A stretch of 50,364 nt of DNA from Lachnospiraceae bacterium (GTDB lineage Bacteria; Bacillota; Clostridia; Lachnospirales; Lachnospiraceae): positions 1 through 50,364 of the forward strand of contig JAILMH010000058.1 of NCBI GenBank assembly GCA_024692715.1. Reading direction: 5' to 3'. Positions 18,601 to 26,347 of this stretch are shown piece by piece; position 1 is the stretch's first letter; every line of letters starts with the position of its first letter. The position numbers were made by a program, and so were the translations under genes. The notes below the pieces were generated by a model that did not search any database, was not told the DNA's origin, and was given only the letters and a program-made list of their open reading frames with translations.

Positions 18601-19143
18601 ACTGAGGTTTACTCTAATACAGGCGGACAGTCATCTAAGGCTACTCCTACAGGTGCTGTTGCTCAGTTCGCTGCCGGCGGTAAGGAGATCAAGCAGAAGG
18701 ATCTCGCAGCAATCGCAATGAGCTATGGTTATGTATATGTTGCTCAGGTTTCTATGGGTGCTAACATGAACCAGCTTGTTAAGGTTCTTGCTGAGGCTGA
18801 AGCTTACAACGGACCTTCACTTATCATCGGTTATGCTCCATGTATCAACCACAGAATCAGAACTGGTATGGGTACAGCTATGGCTGAGGAGAAGAAGGCT
18901 GTTGATGCAGGATATTGGAACCTGTTCCACTTCAATCCTGCTGCAGAGAAGAAGTTCTCTCTTGACTCTAAGGCTGCTACAATTCCATATATGGACTTCA
19001 TCAATGGTGAAGCTCGTTACACAGCTCTTAAGAAGGTTAATGCTGAAAAGGCTGATAAGCTCTTCGAGAAGGCTGCAGAGAATGCTCAGAAGCACTTCGA
19101 GTACCTCAATGGTCTTGTAGATCTTTACGATAATAAGGATTGA
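15613..19143 (+). CDS. nifJ: Pyruvate:ferredoxin (flavodoxin) oxidoreductase, homodimeric
   Basis: It oxidatively decarboxylates pyruvate to acetyl-CoA and CO2 and reduces ferredoxin. The 1176 residues are the full fused length. They begin with the KPOR-like pyrimidine domain (TAAIYPITPSSPMAE). Two [4Fe-4S] ferredoxin-like motifs follow in the middle (CIQCGFCSYVCP near 695 and CLGCGSCANVCPG near 755). The C-terminal TPP-binding domain has GACAGCGETPY near 818, GCSSIWG, GDGWSYDIGFGGLDH and NTEVYSNTGGQSSKA. AGGAGG lies upstream. Codon use is the most biased of the window. It is followed by the hydrogenase that can use its electrons. Confidence 0.98.
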   Translation: MARFKKTMDGNEAAAHAAYIFTDTAAIYPITPSSPMAEHTDEWATQGRKNIFGNTVKMVEMESEAGAAGAVHGSLVAGALTSTYTASQGLLLMIPNLYKVAGERLPGVFNVSARCVASHALNIFGDHSDVYACRQTGCAMLCESSVQEVMDLTPVAYLAAIEGRIPFINFFDGFRTSHEIQKIDCWSNEDFEDILPKEAIQKFRSEALNPNHPCQMGSAQNPDVFFQTRESCNTAYNDLPAIVEKYMNEINKKIGTDYKLFNYYGAADAEHVIVAMGSVNDTIEETIDYLAAQGEKVGLVKVRLYRPFKVDAFINTIPSTVKKITVLDRTKEPGSIGEPLALDVMAAVRGTQFADCEIFSGRYGLGSKDTTPNQIVAVYHNTEKKEFTIGIIDDVTHLSLDAGKDLVTTPEGTVCCKFWGLGADGTVGANKNSIKIIGDNTDMYVQAYFDYDSKKSGGITMSHLRFGKSPIKSTYLIHQANFVACHNAAYVRKYNMVQELVDGGTFLLNCPWSDEELGKHLPGQVKKYIADHKIKLVTIDGVKCGIESGMGPTRINTILQSAFFCLTGIIPKDKAIELMKAAAKKTYGLKGDDVVQKNWNAIDLGAKNFHEVEVPADWSNGVDEGLDYPKATKGRQEVIDFVNDIQIKVSAQEGNSIPVSVVAKYTDGSTPSGAAAYEKRGVSVAVPVWNPDNCIQCGFCSYVCPHAAIRLNAMTEAEAAAAPEGMQCKDMTGAPGYKFSIVVSDMDCLGCGSCANVCPGMKGNKALEMKTLDDSLKAEQKYFDYAVELPDKEDLIEKFKIASVKGSQLRQPLLEFSGACAGCGETPYAKLITQLFGDRMYVANATGCSSIWGNSSPSTPYTVNKEGHGPAWDNSLFEDNAEFGFGMHLAQKTLRSNLKDQILKIAESDADVKAAADKWIETYDSTALNTEATKPLVAALEKNGSADAKAVLDNKDFLAKKSQWIFGGDGWSYDIGFGGLDHVLASGEDVNVFVFNTEVYSNTGGQSSKATPTGAVAQFAAGGKEIKQKDLAAIAMSYGYVYVAQVSMGANMNQLVKVLAEAEAYNGPSLIIGYAPCINHRIRTGMGTAMAEEKKAVDAGYWNLFHFNPAAEKKFSLDSKAATIPYMDFINGEARYTALKKVNAEKADKLFEKAAENAQKHFEYLNGLVDLYDNKD

Positions 19144-19189
19144 TAAATAGTCGATCTTTGTACGAAGTAATTCGTATAGTTTTATAAAA

Positions 19190-19225
19190 ACGATAAGTAC
19201 CTTTTGCGCAAAGGGTACTTATCGT
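19190..19225. terminator. Stem-loop after nifJ
   Basis: ACGATAAGTACC pairs with GGTACTTATCGT nearly perfectly. No T-run follows on the + strand, so it is a 3'-end stabiliser or a weak terminator. Confidence 0.55.
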
Positions 19226-19299
19226 AATAAAATGGATTTGTACAAATTCAACAAAAAATTAGTATTTTTTTAAAAGTTGTCGTGAGTTTTATGTAAAAA

Positions 19300-19340
19300 A
19301 GATCTCTGGCGCGAAAAAAAGCTCCAGAGGTCTTTATTTT
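19300..19340 (+). terminator. Second terminator downstream of nifJ
   Basis: AGATCTCTGG pairs with CCAGAGGTCT (one wobble) around a loop rich in A, followed by TTTATTTTT. Confidence 0.75.
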
Positions 19341-19393
19341 TACCGAAGATTGTGAAATAATAAACAAGGCTTGAAATTATTCTTTTTATGAAT

Positions 19394-19509
19394 TTGTTGA
19401 AAGAATAATAAAATTATATTTTCTATATATGGGAGAAAGCGGTACTGTTCGATGCAGGAGAGTAGTCAGCCTGTGGCGGTAAAGGCAGTTCCAATCTGAA
19501 AGGAGTTTT
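19394..19509 (+). promoter_or_regulatory. Promoter and structured 5' leader of the hydrogenase gene
   Basis: The 366-bp gap after nifJ holds two stem-loops and this region. A -35 TTGTTG (19394-19399) and a -10 TATTTT (19417-19422) are 17 bp apart. The following ~80 nt fold around GGTACTG with CAGTTCC (one mismatch) enclosing a GCAGG/CCTGT hairpin, just before the ribosome site AAAGGAG. A GGAGAGTAG run recalls the tetrahydrofolate riboswitch start, but the rest of that consensus is missing. Function unknown. Confidence 0.4.
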
Positions 19510-20991
19510 ATGTTAAGCGGAGATGTAACAGTATTAAACATCAAGCATGCCATTCTTACAAGGGTTGCGGAGCTTGCTTATGAAGGAAAGCTTGAAGAGG
19601 GTAGAGATGCGATTCCTTATGAGATCTCTCCGGGACCAAAATCAAAGTTTCGTTGTTGTGTCTATAGAGAAAGAGAAATCGTTAAGGAAAGAGTGAGACT
19701 TGCAGAAGGTCTTGATGCTAATCCTAGCAATAAGTCTCATAACGTAGTACAGGTTATTAAAGCAGCGTGTGATGACTGTCAGATCTCACGTTACACAGTT
19801 ACAGATAACTGTCGAGGATGTCTGCAGCATGCATGTCGTTCAGCTTGTAAGTTCAATGCGATCACAATTGGTAAGGGAAATCGTTCTTACATCGATCCTT
19901 CGCTCTGTAAAGAGTGTGGACAGTGTGCAAAGGCTTGCCCTTATAACGCTATTGCTGAGCTGGTACGTCCATGTAAGCAGAGTTGTCCTACAGGCGCTAT
20001 TACAATGGATGAGAACGGTATCTGTGTAATCGATGAGTCAAAGTGTGTACAGTGCGGACGCTGTGTTCACTCTTGCCCGTTTGGTGCGATCGGAACAAAG
20101 ACATCAATTGTTGATATCATTAAGGCTATGAAAGCTGGTAAGAAGGTTTATGCAATGCTTGCTCCTTCATGGGAAGGTCAGTTTGGCGCTGATATAACTA
20201 TCGACAGCTGGAAGCCGGCAATGAAGGCAATTGGTTTTACAGATTGTCTTGAGGTTGCACTTGGCGGAGATCTTACTGCTGCTGCTGAGGCTGCTGAGTG
20301 GGCTGAAGCATACAAGGCTGGTAAGAAGATGACAACTTCATGCTGTCCTGCATTTGTAAGCTATATTAAAAAGCACTTCCCTGAGTTTACAGACAATATT
20401 TCGACATCTGTATCTCCTATGTGCGCAATGTCAAGAATGCTTAAGGCAAAAGAGCCAGATTGCGTTGTAGTATTTATCGGACCTTGTGTTGCCAAGAAGG
20501 CAGAGGTTAGAGATTCTGAGCTTGAGGGAAATGCAGATTATGCACTTACATTTGGAGAGATCCGTGCGATGATGAGAGCTAAGAAGGTTCAGCTTGAGCC
20601 TGCAGAGTACTCAACACAGCAGGGTTCTGTATTCGGTAAGAGATTTGGTAACAGCGGCGGTGTTACTAATGCTGTACTTCAGAGATTTAAGGAAACAGAC
20701 GTTGATGCAACTAACATTAAGGTTGCTAAATGTAATGGCCTTGAAGAATGCAAGAAGACACTTACTCTTTGGAAGTTTGGCAGATTTACAGATGACTTCA
20801 TTGAAGGAATGTCTTGTATCGGCGGCTGTGTAGGCGGTCCTTCATCACACAGAAAGGAAATGCTTGCAAAGAAGGATAGAGATAATCTTATCAAGAAGGC
20901 TGATGACAGAAACATCGAACAGGCAATTGAGATGGAGAAGATCGATCTTAAGAGCTTTTCAATGCATAAAGGTTCTCACAGCGAGGCATAA
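19510..20991 (+). CDS. [FeFe] hydrogenase, group B type
   Basis: It most likely produces H2 from reduced ferredoxin, or senses redox state. The 493 residues carry N-terminal iron-sulfur motifs: CRGCLQHACRSAC at 101-113, CKECGQCAKACP at 133-144 and CVQCGRCVHSCP at 179-190, with an extra CKQSCPTGAI. The H-cluster domain follows: L1 TSCCPAFV at 276-283, L2 PCVAKK at 325-330 and L3 SCIGGCVGG at 435-443. The L1 (A for G after P) and L3 forms differ from group A enzymes and fit group B of Clostridia. There is no HydB/HydC-like bifurcating subunit nearby. It follows PFOR, its probable electron source. Maturases HydEFG are not in the window. Confidence 0.92.
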   Translation: MLSGDVTVLNIKHAILTRVAELAYEGKLEEGRDAIPYEISPGPKSKFRCCVYREREIVKERVRLAEGLDANPSNKSHNVVQVIKAACDDCQISRYTVTDNCRGCLQHACRSACKFNAITIGKGNRSYIDPSLCKECGQCAKACPYNAIAELVRPCKQSCPTGAITMDENGICVIDESKCVQCGRCVHSCPFGAIGTKTSIVDIIKAMKAGKKVYAMLAPSWEGQFGADITIDSWKPAMKAIGFTDCLEVALGGDLTAAAEAAEWAEAYKAGKKMTTSCCPAFVSYIKKHFPEFTDNISTSVSPMCAMSRMLKAKEPDCVVVFIGPCVAKKAEVRDSELEGNADYALTFGEIRAMMRAKKVQLEPAEYSTQQGSVFGKRFGNSGGVTNAVLQRFKETDVDATNIKVAKCNGLEECKKTLTLWKFGRFTDDFIEGMSCIGGCVGGPSSHRKEMLAKKDRDNLIKKADDRNIEQAIEMEKIDLKSFSMHKGSHSEA

Positions 20992-21028
20992 AAAAATTCC
21001 GGTGGTTGATTCCACCGGAATTTTTTTA
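20992..21028. terminator. Bidirectional terminator between hydrogenase and FliD-like gene
   Basis: AAATTCCGGTGG pairs with CCACCGGAATTT, flanked by A-run and T-run, so it serves both convergent genes. It touches the stop codon of the minus-strand gene. Confidence 0.88.
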
Positions 21029-22231
21029 TACAGTCGTCGAGAAAAGACTGCTTGTGCTTGTAGATGAGAAAGAACCATTTGAAGAATAGATGGTCGTATC
21101 TGCAAGCTTATTTGATGCTATGCTTTCGAGTGTCTGCGCTTTGACATCGATCTGGTAGCCATAGCTTGAATTGTCATCTGCAAATAATGCTTTAATGTCG
21201 TCGATATCTGCATCGTTGACCTTAGACTTATCGATGGAAAGGACTCCATCCTCATCAACAGATATTCCGATGTTTTCGAGATTTCGATAATTTCCGCCGG
21301 TTGAAGTGACGAGCTTCAATGCGGCTGAATTTGCAGCGGCTGCATCCTCGGAAACACCTGCAGAGAGCAACGTGTTGTAATCCTTTACAAAGCTGCTTAG
21401 AGCTGTGTAGATGGATGTAGAATTCTGATAAGTCGAATCATCTCTTAATGCATCGATATCAGACTGAACCTTAGATGCACTTGATTTGATAGTAGAGTAA
21501 ACATTTTCACTCTCTTCTTCGTCACTTGAGCTCTCAACAATGCTTGAAACGTAAGAATTAGTTTTGGAAATTGTTGCCTTTCCAAGCTTTTCAAGCTTAG
21601 AAGCTGCTGTGTTGCTTATAATGCTTGCCTTACTTGAAATGGTACTTCCGTATGAATTTGTACTTGTGAAAAGATTCTTTATATCAGAAAGATCTGAACT
21701 CTTGAAAGCCTCTTCATCAATTGAAAGTGTACCATCACTGCTTACGCTGATTCCTACTTTTGAAAGCTGTTTAATGCTTTTTGCGGTGGCTGAAGCCATA
21801 TTCAGAGCGGTTTTGTTTGTGGCAGATGCTTCATCAGATCCTGCTGCATTAAGTGTTGAATTATAACTGCTTACAAAATCAGAAACCTTTTCGTATAATG
21901 TATCGATATTTTCTGATGTGTAAAGGCTGGAATCATCCAGAGCATCTGAAGCGTCTTTGAGGTTATCAGCAGCAGTCTGAACCTTTGTATAAGCTGATTT
22001 TGAACTTGCTGCCTCTTCTTCTGTGAGTGAGTTGGAATCCTGTTGACTGTAATAAGCCTTTAACAGATTGTAATAAGTTCCGCTTTTGATATTGTGGCTC
22101 TCTGTAAGATTCGAATATATAGCGCCTAACCCGTCAGAAGTTGTTGTAGAACTTGTCTGGGTTGATGAAAGGCTTGAAAATAATGTCGAATAATATGAAG
22201 AGCTGTTGCTTAGTGAGCCGATTGATGACAT
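21026..22231 (-). CDS. FliD-like protein with two copies of a FliD C-terminal module
   Basis: A 401-residue Ser/Thr-rich protein in which I see no Cys, Trp or Pro and no signal peptide. Residues about 80-214 and 248-376 are two copies of one module. Each has a helical lead-in, then LYEKVSDFVSSYN or IYTALSSFVKDYN, then a stretch ending in VGISVSSDGTLSID or IGISVDEDGVLSID, then DIKNLF or DIKALF, and ends in an SKL or NKL helix. The module resembles the C-terminal domain of flagellar cap protein FliD. The FliD N-terminal domain is missing. No flagellar gene is adjacent. AAAGGAG precedes the ATG. Export through the flagellar system is inference. Confidence 0.65.
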   Translation of the reverse strand: MSSIGSLSNSSSYYSTLFSSLSSTQTSSTTTSDGLGAIYSNLTESHNIKSGTYYNLLKAYYSQQDSNSLTEEEAASSKSAYTKVQTAADNLKDASDALDDSSLYTSENIDTLYEKVSDFVSSYNSTLNAAGSDEASATNKTALNMASATAKSIKQLSKVGISVSSDGTLSIDEEAFKSSDLSDIKNLFTSTNSYGSTISSKASIISNTAASKLEKLGKATISKTNSYVSSIVESSSDEEESENVYSTIKSSASKVQSDIDALRDDSTYQNSTSIYTALSSFVKDYNTLLSAGVSEDAAAANSAALKLVTSTGGNYRNLENIGISVDEDGVLSIDKSKVNDADIDDIKALFADDNSSYGYQIDVKAQTLESIASNKLADTTIYSSNGSFSSTSTSSLFSTTV

Positions 22232-22299
22232 ATATGATCACACTCCTTTGAAAGCTGATAGGACATCCGTGTCCAATTCTCATATGTATACCTAGTACA

Positions 22300-22328
22300 A
22301 TTGTATGGCAAATTTATGCAAAAAACAA
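22300..22328 (-). promoter_or_regulatory. Probable promoter of the FliD-like gene
   Basis: On the minus strand -35 TTGTTT (22323-22328), 17 bp, -10 TACAAT (22300-22305). No sigma-28 type TAAA/GCCGATAA pair is seen. A small GGACA/TGTCC hairpin lies in the leader. Confidence 0.45.
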
Positions 22329-22449
22329 GGAATATTCTGACGAATTTTGGGCCTAAAATAAGTGCATTTTATCTATTGTATAAAGTTTAAAATAATCCGA
22401 TAAAAGCAATAGGAGAATGGTTATTATACGTCAATTTGGAGGTAATAAA

Positions 22450-22743
22450 ATGAAATGCAAGAGAAAAGGTCTTCTGAGTAACGTTGTAAAATATGAGATG
22501 GGAAAGGGCCTGGAGGATGGCTATGAACTTTTTACAGATATAGTAACAAAGGGATGGTTTGTCACAGATAATCTTGTTAAGGTTACGAGAGAAAATGGTC
22601 AGCTTGTATCTCCATATATAACCCATCGCAGAGGAAGAACCTTTATTTGTGAAGGCGATTATATCATTATAGATGAGGATGGTTCTAAGCATGTAGTCGG
22701 AGAAGACAAGGTTTGGAACAGATATGAAAAAATTGAAGATTAA
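22450..22743 (+). CDS. Conserved-looking hypothetical protein, 97 residues
   Basis: I do not recognise the family. The protein is basic at the start (MKCKRKG) and reads as mostly beta strand: a WFVTDNLVKVTRENGQLVSPYITHRRGRTF middle, a CEGDYIIIDEDGSKHVV strand-turn-strand, and an acidic tail. The size and strand pattern suggest a small single-domain fold. GGAGG is seven bases before the ATG at 22450; an earlier in-frame ATG at 22417 has no ribosome site. It is 112 bp upstream of rpsU, which has its own promoter. Confidence 0.7.
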   Translation: MKCKRKGLLSNVVKYEMGKGLEDGYELFTDIVTKGWFVTDNLVKVTRENGQLVSPYITHRRGRTFICEGDYIIIDEDGSKHVVGEDKVWNRYEKIED

Positions 22744-22746
22744 TAC

Positions 22747-22774
22747 TTGACGAGCAGAAAAATTCTGTTATAAT
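22747..22774 (+). promoter_or_regulatory. Promoter of rpsU
   Basis: -35 TTGACG, 16 bp, -10 TATAAT with an extended TGT. The leader carries a GCATGTT/AACATGC hairpin before the ribosome site. Confidence 0.75.
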
Positions 22775-22855
22775 AATTAATGCATGTTAATGAAGAACAT
22801 GCAAATACCCATTCAGCCTAAGTCTGTTGGTCTGAAGGGAGGTTAGGTGCGAGCT

Positions 22856-23032
22856 ATGTCAAATGTCATTGTAAAAGAAAATGAATCTCTTGACAGCGCT
22901 TTACGCCGTTTCAAAAGAAACTGCGCTAAAGCAGGTATCCAGCAGGAAATCCGCAAGAGAGAGCATTATGAGAAACCAAGCGTAAGACGTAAGAAGAAGT
23001 CAGAAGCTGCTCGTAAGCGCAAATATAACTAA
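22856..23032 (+). CDS. rpsU: Ribosomal protein bS21
   Basis: A small-subunit protein of 58 residues involved in initiation. The [20 protein letters not shown]-terminus and the very basic tail are diagnostic. The ATG at 22856 is placed eight to ten bases after GGGAGG; an upstream GTG at 22847 lies too close to that site. It has its own promoter and terminator, so it is probably monocistronic. Confidence 0.97.
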   Translation: MSNVIVKENESLDSALRRFKRNCAKAGIQQEIRKREHYEKPSVRRKKKSEAARKRKYN

Positions 23033-23039
23033 TGATGTC

Positions 23040-23078
23040 AAGCCTTGGCGTTAATTTCGCCAGGGCTTATTTCATTTA
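23040..23078 (+). terminator. Terminator after rpsU
   Basis: AAGCCTTGGCG pairs with CGCCAGGGCTT (one wobble) around TTAATTT, followed by ATTTCATTT. Confidence 0.75.
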
Positions 23079-23165
23079 GTTATATTTGAACTTAATAATT
23101 AGAATCCTTTATGTTTATATAAATATAAACGGATTTAGTTTACGACAGCAATGGAGGAAACGCTT

Positions 23166-23771
23166 ATGTGGAATATGCCTATTTTAGATACGGATGCATA
23201 TCATGTAATAATGTGGTTTATTATGTACAGTATTCTCGGTTGGTTTCTTGAAAGTGTGTACATGTCGTTCTGCAATAAACGTATAACAAATCGCGGGTTT
23301 GTTAAAGGTCCATTCTGCCCCATTTATGGGATCGGATTTGTCGGTGCATGGTTCATGTTCCGGCCAATTGCTTCACATCACGTTCTGTTGTATATTACAG
23401 CGGCAATTATAGCTACGGCATTCGAGTATGCAGTAGGTGAGCTCATGATCAAAATCTTTGGCGAGCTCTGGTGGGATTATAACGAGAAACCTTTCAATTA
23501 CAAAGGAATAATCTGCCTGGAAAGTACCCTTGGCTGGGGATTTTATGCATTGTGCCTTTTCGGATTTGTGCACAGGCATGTGGCGGCACTTGCTGACAGT
23601 ATAGCGCCGACAATGGGAAGAAAGTTCTGTAGTATAATTTTCATAATATTTGCTCTTGATTTCTGCACTCAGCTTGCAAGAGCATTACATATTAGTGAAA
23701 GTGAAAGATTTATTAAGATGAAAGATAGATACACGAAACTGAGGGCAAAGTTCTATGATGAAGAAAATTGA
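23166..23771 (+). CDS. Putative ABC-transporter type IV membrane protein (CmpB family)
   Basis: A 201-residue integral membrane protein. Four hydrophobic segments are visible, near 12-28, 55-72, 74-95 and 125-145, with a further one near 165-185. The motifs LGWFLESVYMSFCNKRITNRGFVKGPFCPIYGIG and WWDYNEKPFNYKGIICLESTLGWG are typical of the PF06541-type family, whose transported substrate is unknown. The ATG at 23166 follows GGAGG by eight bases; an in-frame ATG at 23151 overlaps that site. It overlaps the next gene by 17 bp. Confidence 0.82.
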   Translation: MWNMPILDTDAYHVIMWFIMYSILGWFLESVYMSFCNKRITNRGFVKGPFCPIYGIGFVGAWFMFRPIASHHVLLYITAAIIATAFEYAVGELMIKIFGELWWDYNEKPFNYKGIICLESTLGWGFYALCLFGFVHRHVAALADSIAPTMGRKFCSIIFIIFALDFCTQLARALHISESERFIKMKDRYTKLRAKFYDEEN

Positions 23772-24123
23772 TTGGATAATACCGGGCGCGGCCATTGCAG
23801 CCGCGCTCGTTTGGTTTACAGTGCAGAATTTCACGGCTAAAGAAGGCAAAATGGTCGTGGTCAGCATTGATGGTGCTGTTTCAGGCACATTTGATCTTGA
23901 AAAAGATGATGAAATTGAGATTGAAGGAGCTTATGGGATAGTTGATAAGCTTGTTATCAAGGATGGCAAGGCTAATATGGTCGAGGCGGGATGTCCGGAT
24001 AAGGTATGCGTGAATATGCCGGAGATATCTGAGGTCGGAGAAACTATAGTCTGTCTTCCAGGAAGAATAGTTGTAGAGATAACAGACGGGAAGGAGTCTG
24101 AATATGACTCAATTGCGGACTGA
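23755..24123 (+). CDS. NusG domain II-containing membrane-anchored protein
   Basis: A 122-residue protein with an N-terminal membrane anchor (residues about 6-24) and an extracellular NusG_II-like beta domain. The family signature CPDKVCVNMPEISEVGETIVCLPGR is split here as CPDKVCV near 81-87 and IVCLPGRIVVEI near 98-109, giving two conserved cysteines and a third. Its function is unknown. It is commonly encoded next to Gx transporter genes, as here. The ATG at 23755 or 23758 could start it. It overlaps both neighbours. Confidence 0.85.
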   Translation: MMKKIDWIIPGAAIAAALVWFTVQNFTAKEGKMVVVSIDGAVSGTFDLEKDDEIEIEGAYGIVDKLVIKDGKANMVEAGCPDKVCVNMPEISEVGETIVCLPGRIVVEITDGKESEYDSIAD

Positions 24124-24607
24124 GAGAATAGCAGTTGGAGCTGTGTTTACAGCTCTGGCACTTATTCTTTCTTATGTTGAAAGCATGATTCCGGTAATTT
24201 TTCCGGTCCCCGGGATGAAGCTTGGATTGACCAATCTGCTTATTGTTTTTGCCCTGTATTATTGGGACGGTAAGCAGGCTTTTGTAATTAACGTAATGCG
24301 TATACTTTTGGTCGGTTTTCTCTTTGGAAATGCCTTTAGTATAGTGTATAGCTTGTGTGGTGGTGTTCTTAGCTTTATAATTATGATGCTTATGAAACGA
24401 TCTGGTAAGTTTTCCATGGTTGGAGTAAGCATGGCCGGAGGAATTTTTCATAATGTAGGACAGCTTATAGCTGCTATTATCGCGGTATCTAATACAAAGC
24501 TGATCTATTATCTGCCGCCGCTTCTTGTCAGCGGTGTCGTTACAGGATTTCTGATCGGAATCCTTTCTTCCGAGATTTATAAAAGAATAAAAAAGATTAG
24601 AGGATAA
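24104..24607 (+). CDS. Gx transporter family protein (Hpre_diP_synt_I)
   Basis: A 167-residue polytopic membrane protein with about five hydrophobic segments. Its signature regions are MKLGLTNLLIVFALYYWDGKQAF near 38-60 and GNAFSIVYSLCGGVLSFI near 76-93. The family was once named heptaprenyl diphosphate synthase component I but is now thought to be a small ECF/Gx-type transporter. AAGGAG lies upstream. The NusG_II-Gx pair recurs in Clostridia, sometimes near flavin-transfer or Rnf genes; none are here. Confidence 0.85.
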   Translation: MTQLRTERIAVGAVFTALALILSYVESMIPVIFPVPGMKLGLTNLLIVFALYYWDGKQAFVINVMRILLVGFLFGNAFSIVYSLCGGVLSFIIMMLMKRSGKFSMVGVSMAGGIFHNVGQLIAAIIAVSNTKLIYYLPPLLVSGVVTGFLIGILSSEIYKRIKKIRG

Positions 24608-24612
24608 AGTCT

Positions 24613-25221
24613 GTGATAGGATTTTTAAGGGGAACCATCGAAGGATATGATAATGCACATCTTTATCTGGATGTGAATGGTGTTGGCTACGAAGTAAATA
24701 TTACAGAGGGAATTGCTTCAGAGCTTCCGCCGATAGGAGATGAGCTTAAAGTTTATACCCATCTTGTATTTAAGGAAGATGATATAAGACTTTTTGGATT
24801 CTTGAGAAAAGATGATCTGTCGATCTTTAAGCAGTTGATTCAGGTAAGTGGAATAGGACCTAAAGGTGCGCAGGCTATTTTGTCTGTACTATCGCCGGAT
24901 GAGCTCAGGTTTGCAATCCTTGCAGGAGATGCCAAGGCTATTGCCAAGGCACCGGGAGTTGGTGCAAAGACAGCTCAAAGAGTTATAATCGATCTCAAGG
25001 ATAAGATATCACTTGAAGATACTTTCGAGCATGCATTTAATGCGGGAGGAAAGGTAGAACCTCCGGCGCCTGAAACATCAGGGGCTCGAGAAGAGGCGAT
25101 AGAAGCACTTACTGCACTTGGATATTCATCTTCGGATGCTTATAAAGCAGTTCGTGCTGCGGATGATGGTACAATTACGGATTCAAATCTGCTGTTAAAG
25201 GCAGCTTTAAAATATATTTAA
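24613..25221 (+). CDS. ruvA: Holliday junction branch migration protein RuvA
   Basis: It binds four-way junctions as a tetramer and loads RuvB. The 202 residues show the N-terminal OB fold (MIGFLRGTIEGY), helix-hairpin-helix motifs VSGIGPKGAQAIL near 78 and APGVGAKTAQRVIIDLK near 113, and a C-terminal RuvB-binding domain (AIEALTALGYSSSDAYKAV). GTG is the start, just after the Gx stop. ruvB follows 15 bp later. Confidence 0.96.
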   Translation: MIGFLRGTIEGYDNAHLYLDVNGVGYEVNITEGIASELPPIGDELKVYTHLVFKEDDIRLFGFLRKDDLSIFKQLIQVSGIGPKGAQAILSVLSPDELRFAILAGDAKAIAKAPGVGAKTAQRVIIDLKDKISLEDTFEHAFNAGGKVEPPAPETSGAREEAIEALTALGYSSSDAYKAVRAADDGTITDSNLLLKAALKYI

Positions 25222-25236
25222 CAATAGGTGCAGCAT

Positions 25237-26238
25237 ATGGAAAGACGTGTCATAGAGACTAAGGTGACAGAAGAGGATGTTCATATTGAAGGTTCTCTCA
25301 GACCAAAGAATCTGGATGATTACATCGGACAGGAAAAAATTAAAAAGACATTAAAGATATATATCGATGCGGCGAAAAAGCGTGAGGAAGCGCTGGATCA
25401 TGTGCTTTTTTACGGCCCGCCGGGACTTGGAAAAACTACTTTGGCAGGAATCATAGCTGAAGAAATGGGAGCAAGGCTTAAGATAACGTCAGGCCCTGCG
25501 ATTGAGAGACCTGGAGATATTGCCGCTATTCTAAATAATCTGCAGGACGGAGATGTTCTGTTCCTTGATGAGATCCACAGGATCAACAGGCAGGTGGAGG
25601 AAGTTCTTTATCCTGCAATGGAGGATTTTGCAATTGATATTATGATCGGCAAGGGACCTACAGCGAAGTCGTTGAGGCTTCCTCTGCCGCATTTTACACT
25701 TATCGGTGCCACAACAAGGGCAGGACTTCTTTCGGCTCCGCTCAGAGACAGATTCGGTATCATAAATCATCTTGAGTTTTATTCGGTAGAGGAGCTTGCT
25801 GTCATAATTAAGAATTCAGCAGGAAGATTAGGAGTTGAGATCGAGGATAAAGCTGCTATTGAGATGGGAAGAAGAGCAAGAGGTACACCGAGAATTGCAA
25901 ACAGGCTTTTGAAACGTGTCAGAGATTTTGCAGAAATTAAATATGATGGAAAAATTACGGAAGAGATCGCCAATCAGGCGCTTGATCTTTTGAAAGTTGA
26001 TAAATATGGACTCGATGAGCTGGACAGAAATATTCTTGGAACTATGATAGATAAGTTTTCAGGAGGTCCGGTCGGCCTGGATACTCTGGCTGCGGCTGTA
26101 GGAGAGGATGCAGGAACGATCGAAGATGTCTATGAGCCGTATCTTATTAAAAACGGTCTTATAAACAGGACTCCGAGAGGAAGAGTTGTGACGGAGCTTG
26201 CAATGCAGCATATGCTTGAAATAAAGGATATGGAGTGA
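25237..26238 (+). CDS. ruvB: Holliday junction DNA helicase RuvB
   Basis: The hexameric AAA+ motor of branch migration. The 333 residues contain [13 protein letters not shown], Walker [10 protein letters not shown] near 61-69, Walker B LFLDEIHR near 108, the sensor [18 protein letters not shown] near 155-172, and a C-terminal winged helix ([12 protein letters not shown]). I prefer ATG 25237 with AGGTG six bases upstream over GTG 25228, which falls inside that site. Confidence 0.97.
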   Translation: MERRVIETKVTEEDVHIEGSLRPKNLDDYIGQEKIKKTLKIYIDAAKKREEALDHVLFYGPPGLGKTTLAGIIAEEMGARLKITSGPAIERPGDIAAILNNLQDGDVLFLDEIHRINRQVEEVLYPAMEDFAIDIMIGKGPTAKSLRLPLPHFTLIGATTRAGLLSAPLRDRFGIINHLEFYSVEELAVIIKNSAGRLGVEIEDKAAIEMGRRARGTPRIANRLLKRVRDFAEIKYDGKITEEIANQALDLLKVDKYGLDELDRNILGTMIDKFSGGPVGLDTLAAAVGEDAGTIEDVYEPYLIKNGLINRTPRGRVVTELAMQHMLEIKDME

Positions 26239-26249
26239 CCCCGGTTATT

Positions 26250-26278
26250 TTGACGCTTATAATTGAATCTGATATAAT
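26250..26278 (+). promoter_or_regulatory. Strong promoter before the zapA-like gene
   Basis: -35 TTGACG, 17 bp, -10 TATAAT. It begins a likely operon reaching at least to the U32 genes. Confidence 0.75.
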
Positions 26279-26347
26279 TAACCTAAATTGTTGAGGTATT
26301 TGTACCTTTGAACAAAGATGCGCGTAGAACGCGTGGGGAGGCACTGT

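Noticed and set aside
19430-19509. Tetrahydrofolate riboswitch suggested by GGAGAGTAG
   Set aside because: The downstream CGTTAAGTG-like and GCGGTGAA-like parts of the consensus are missing, and the gene is a hydrogenase.
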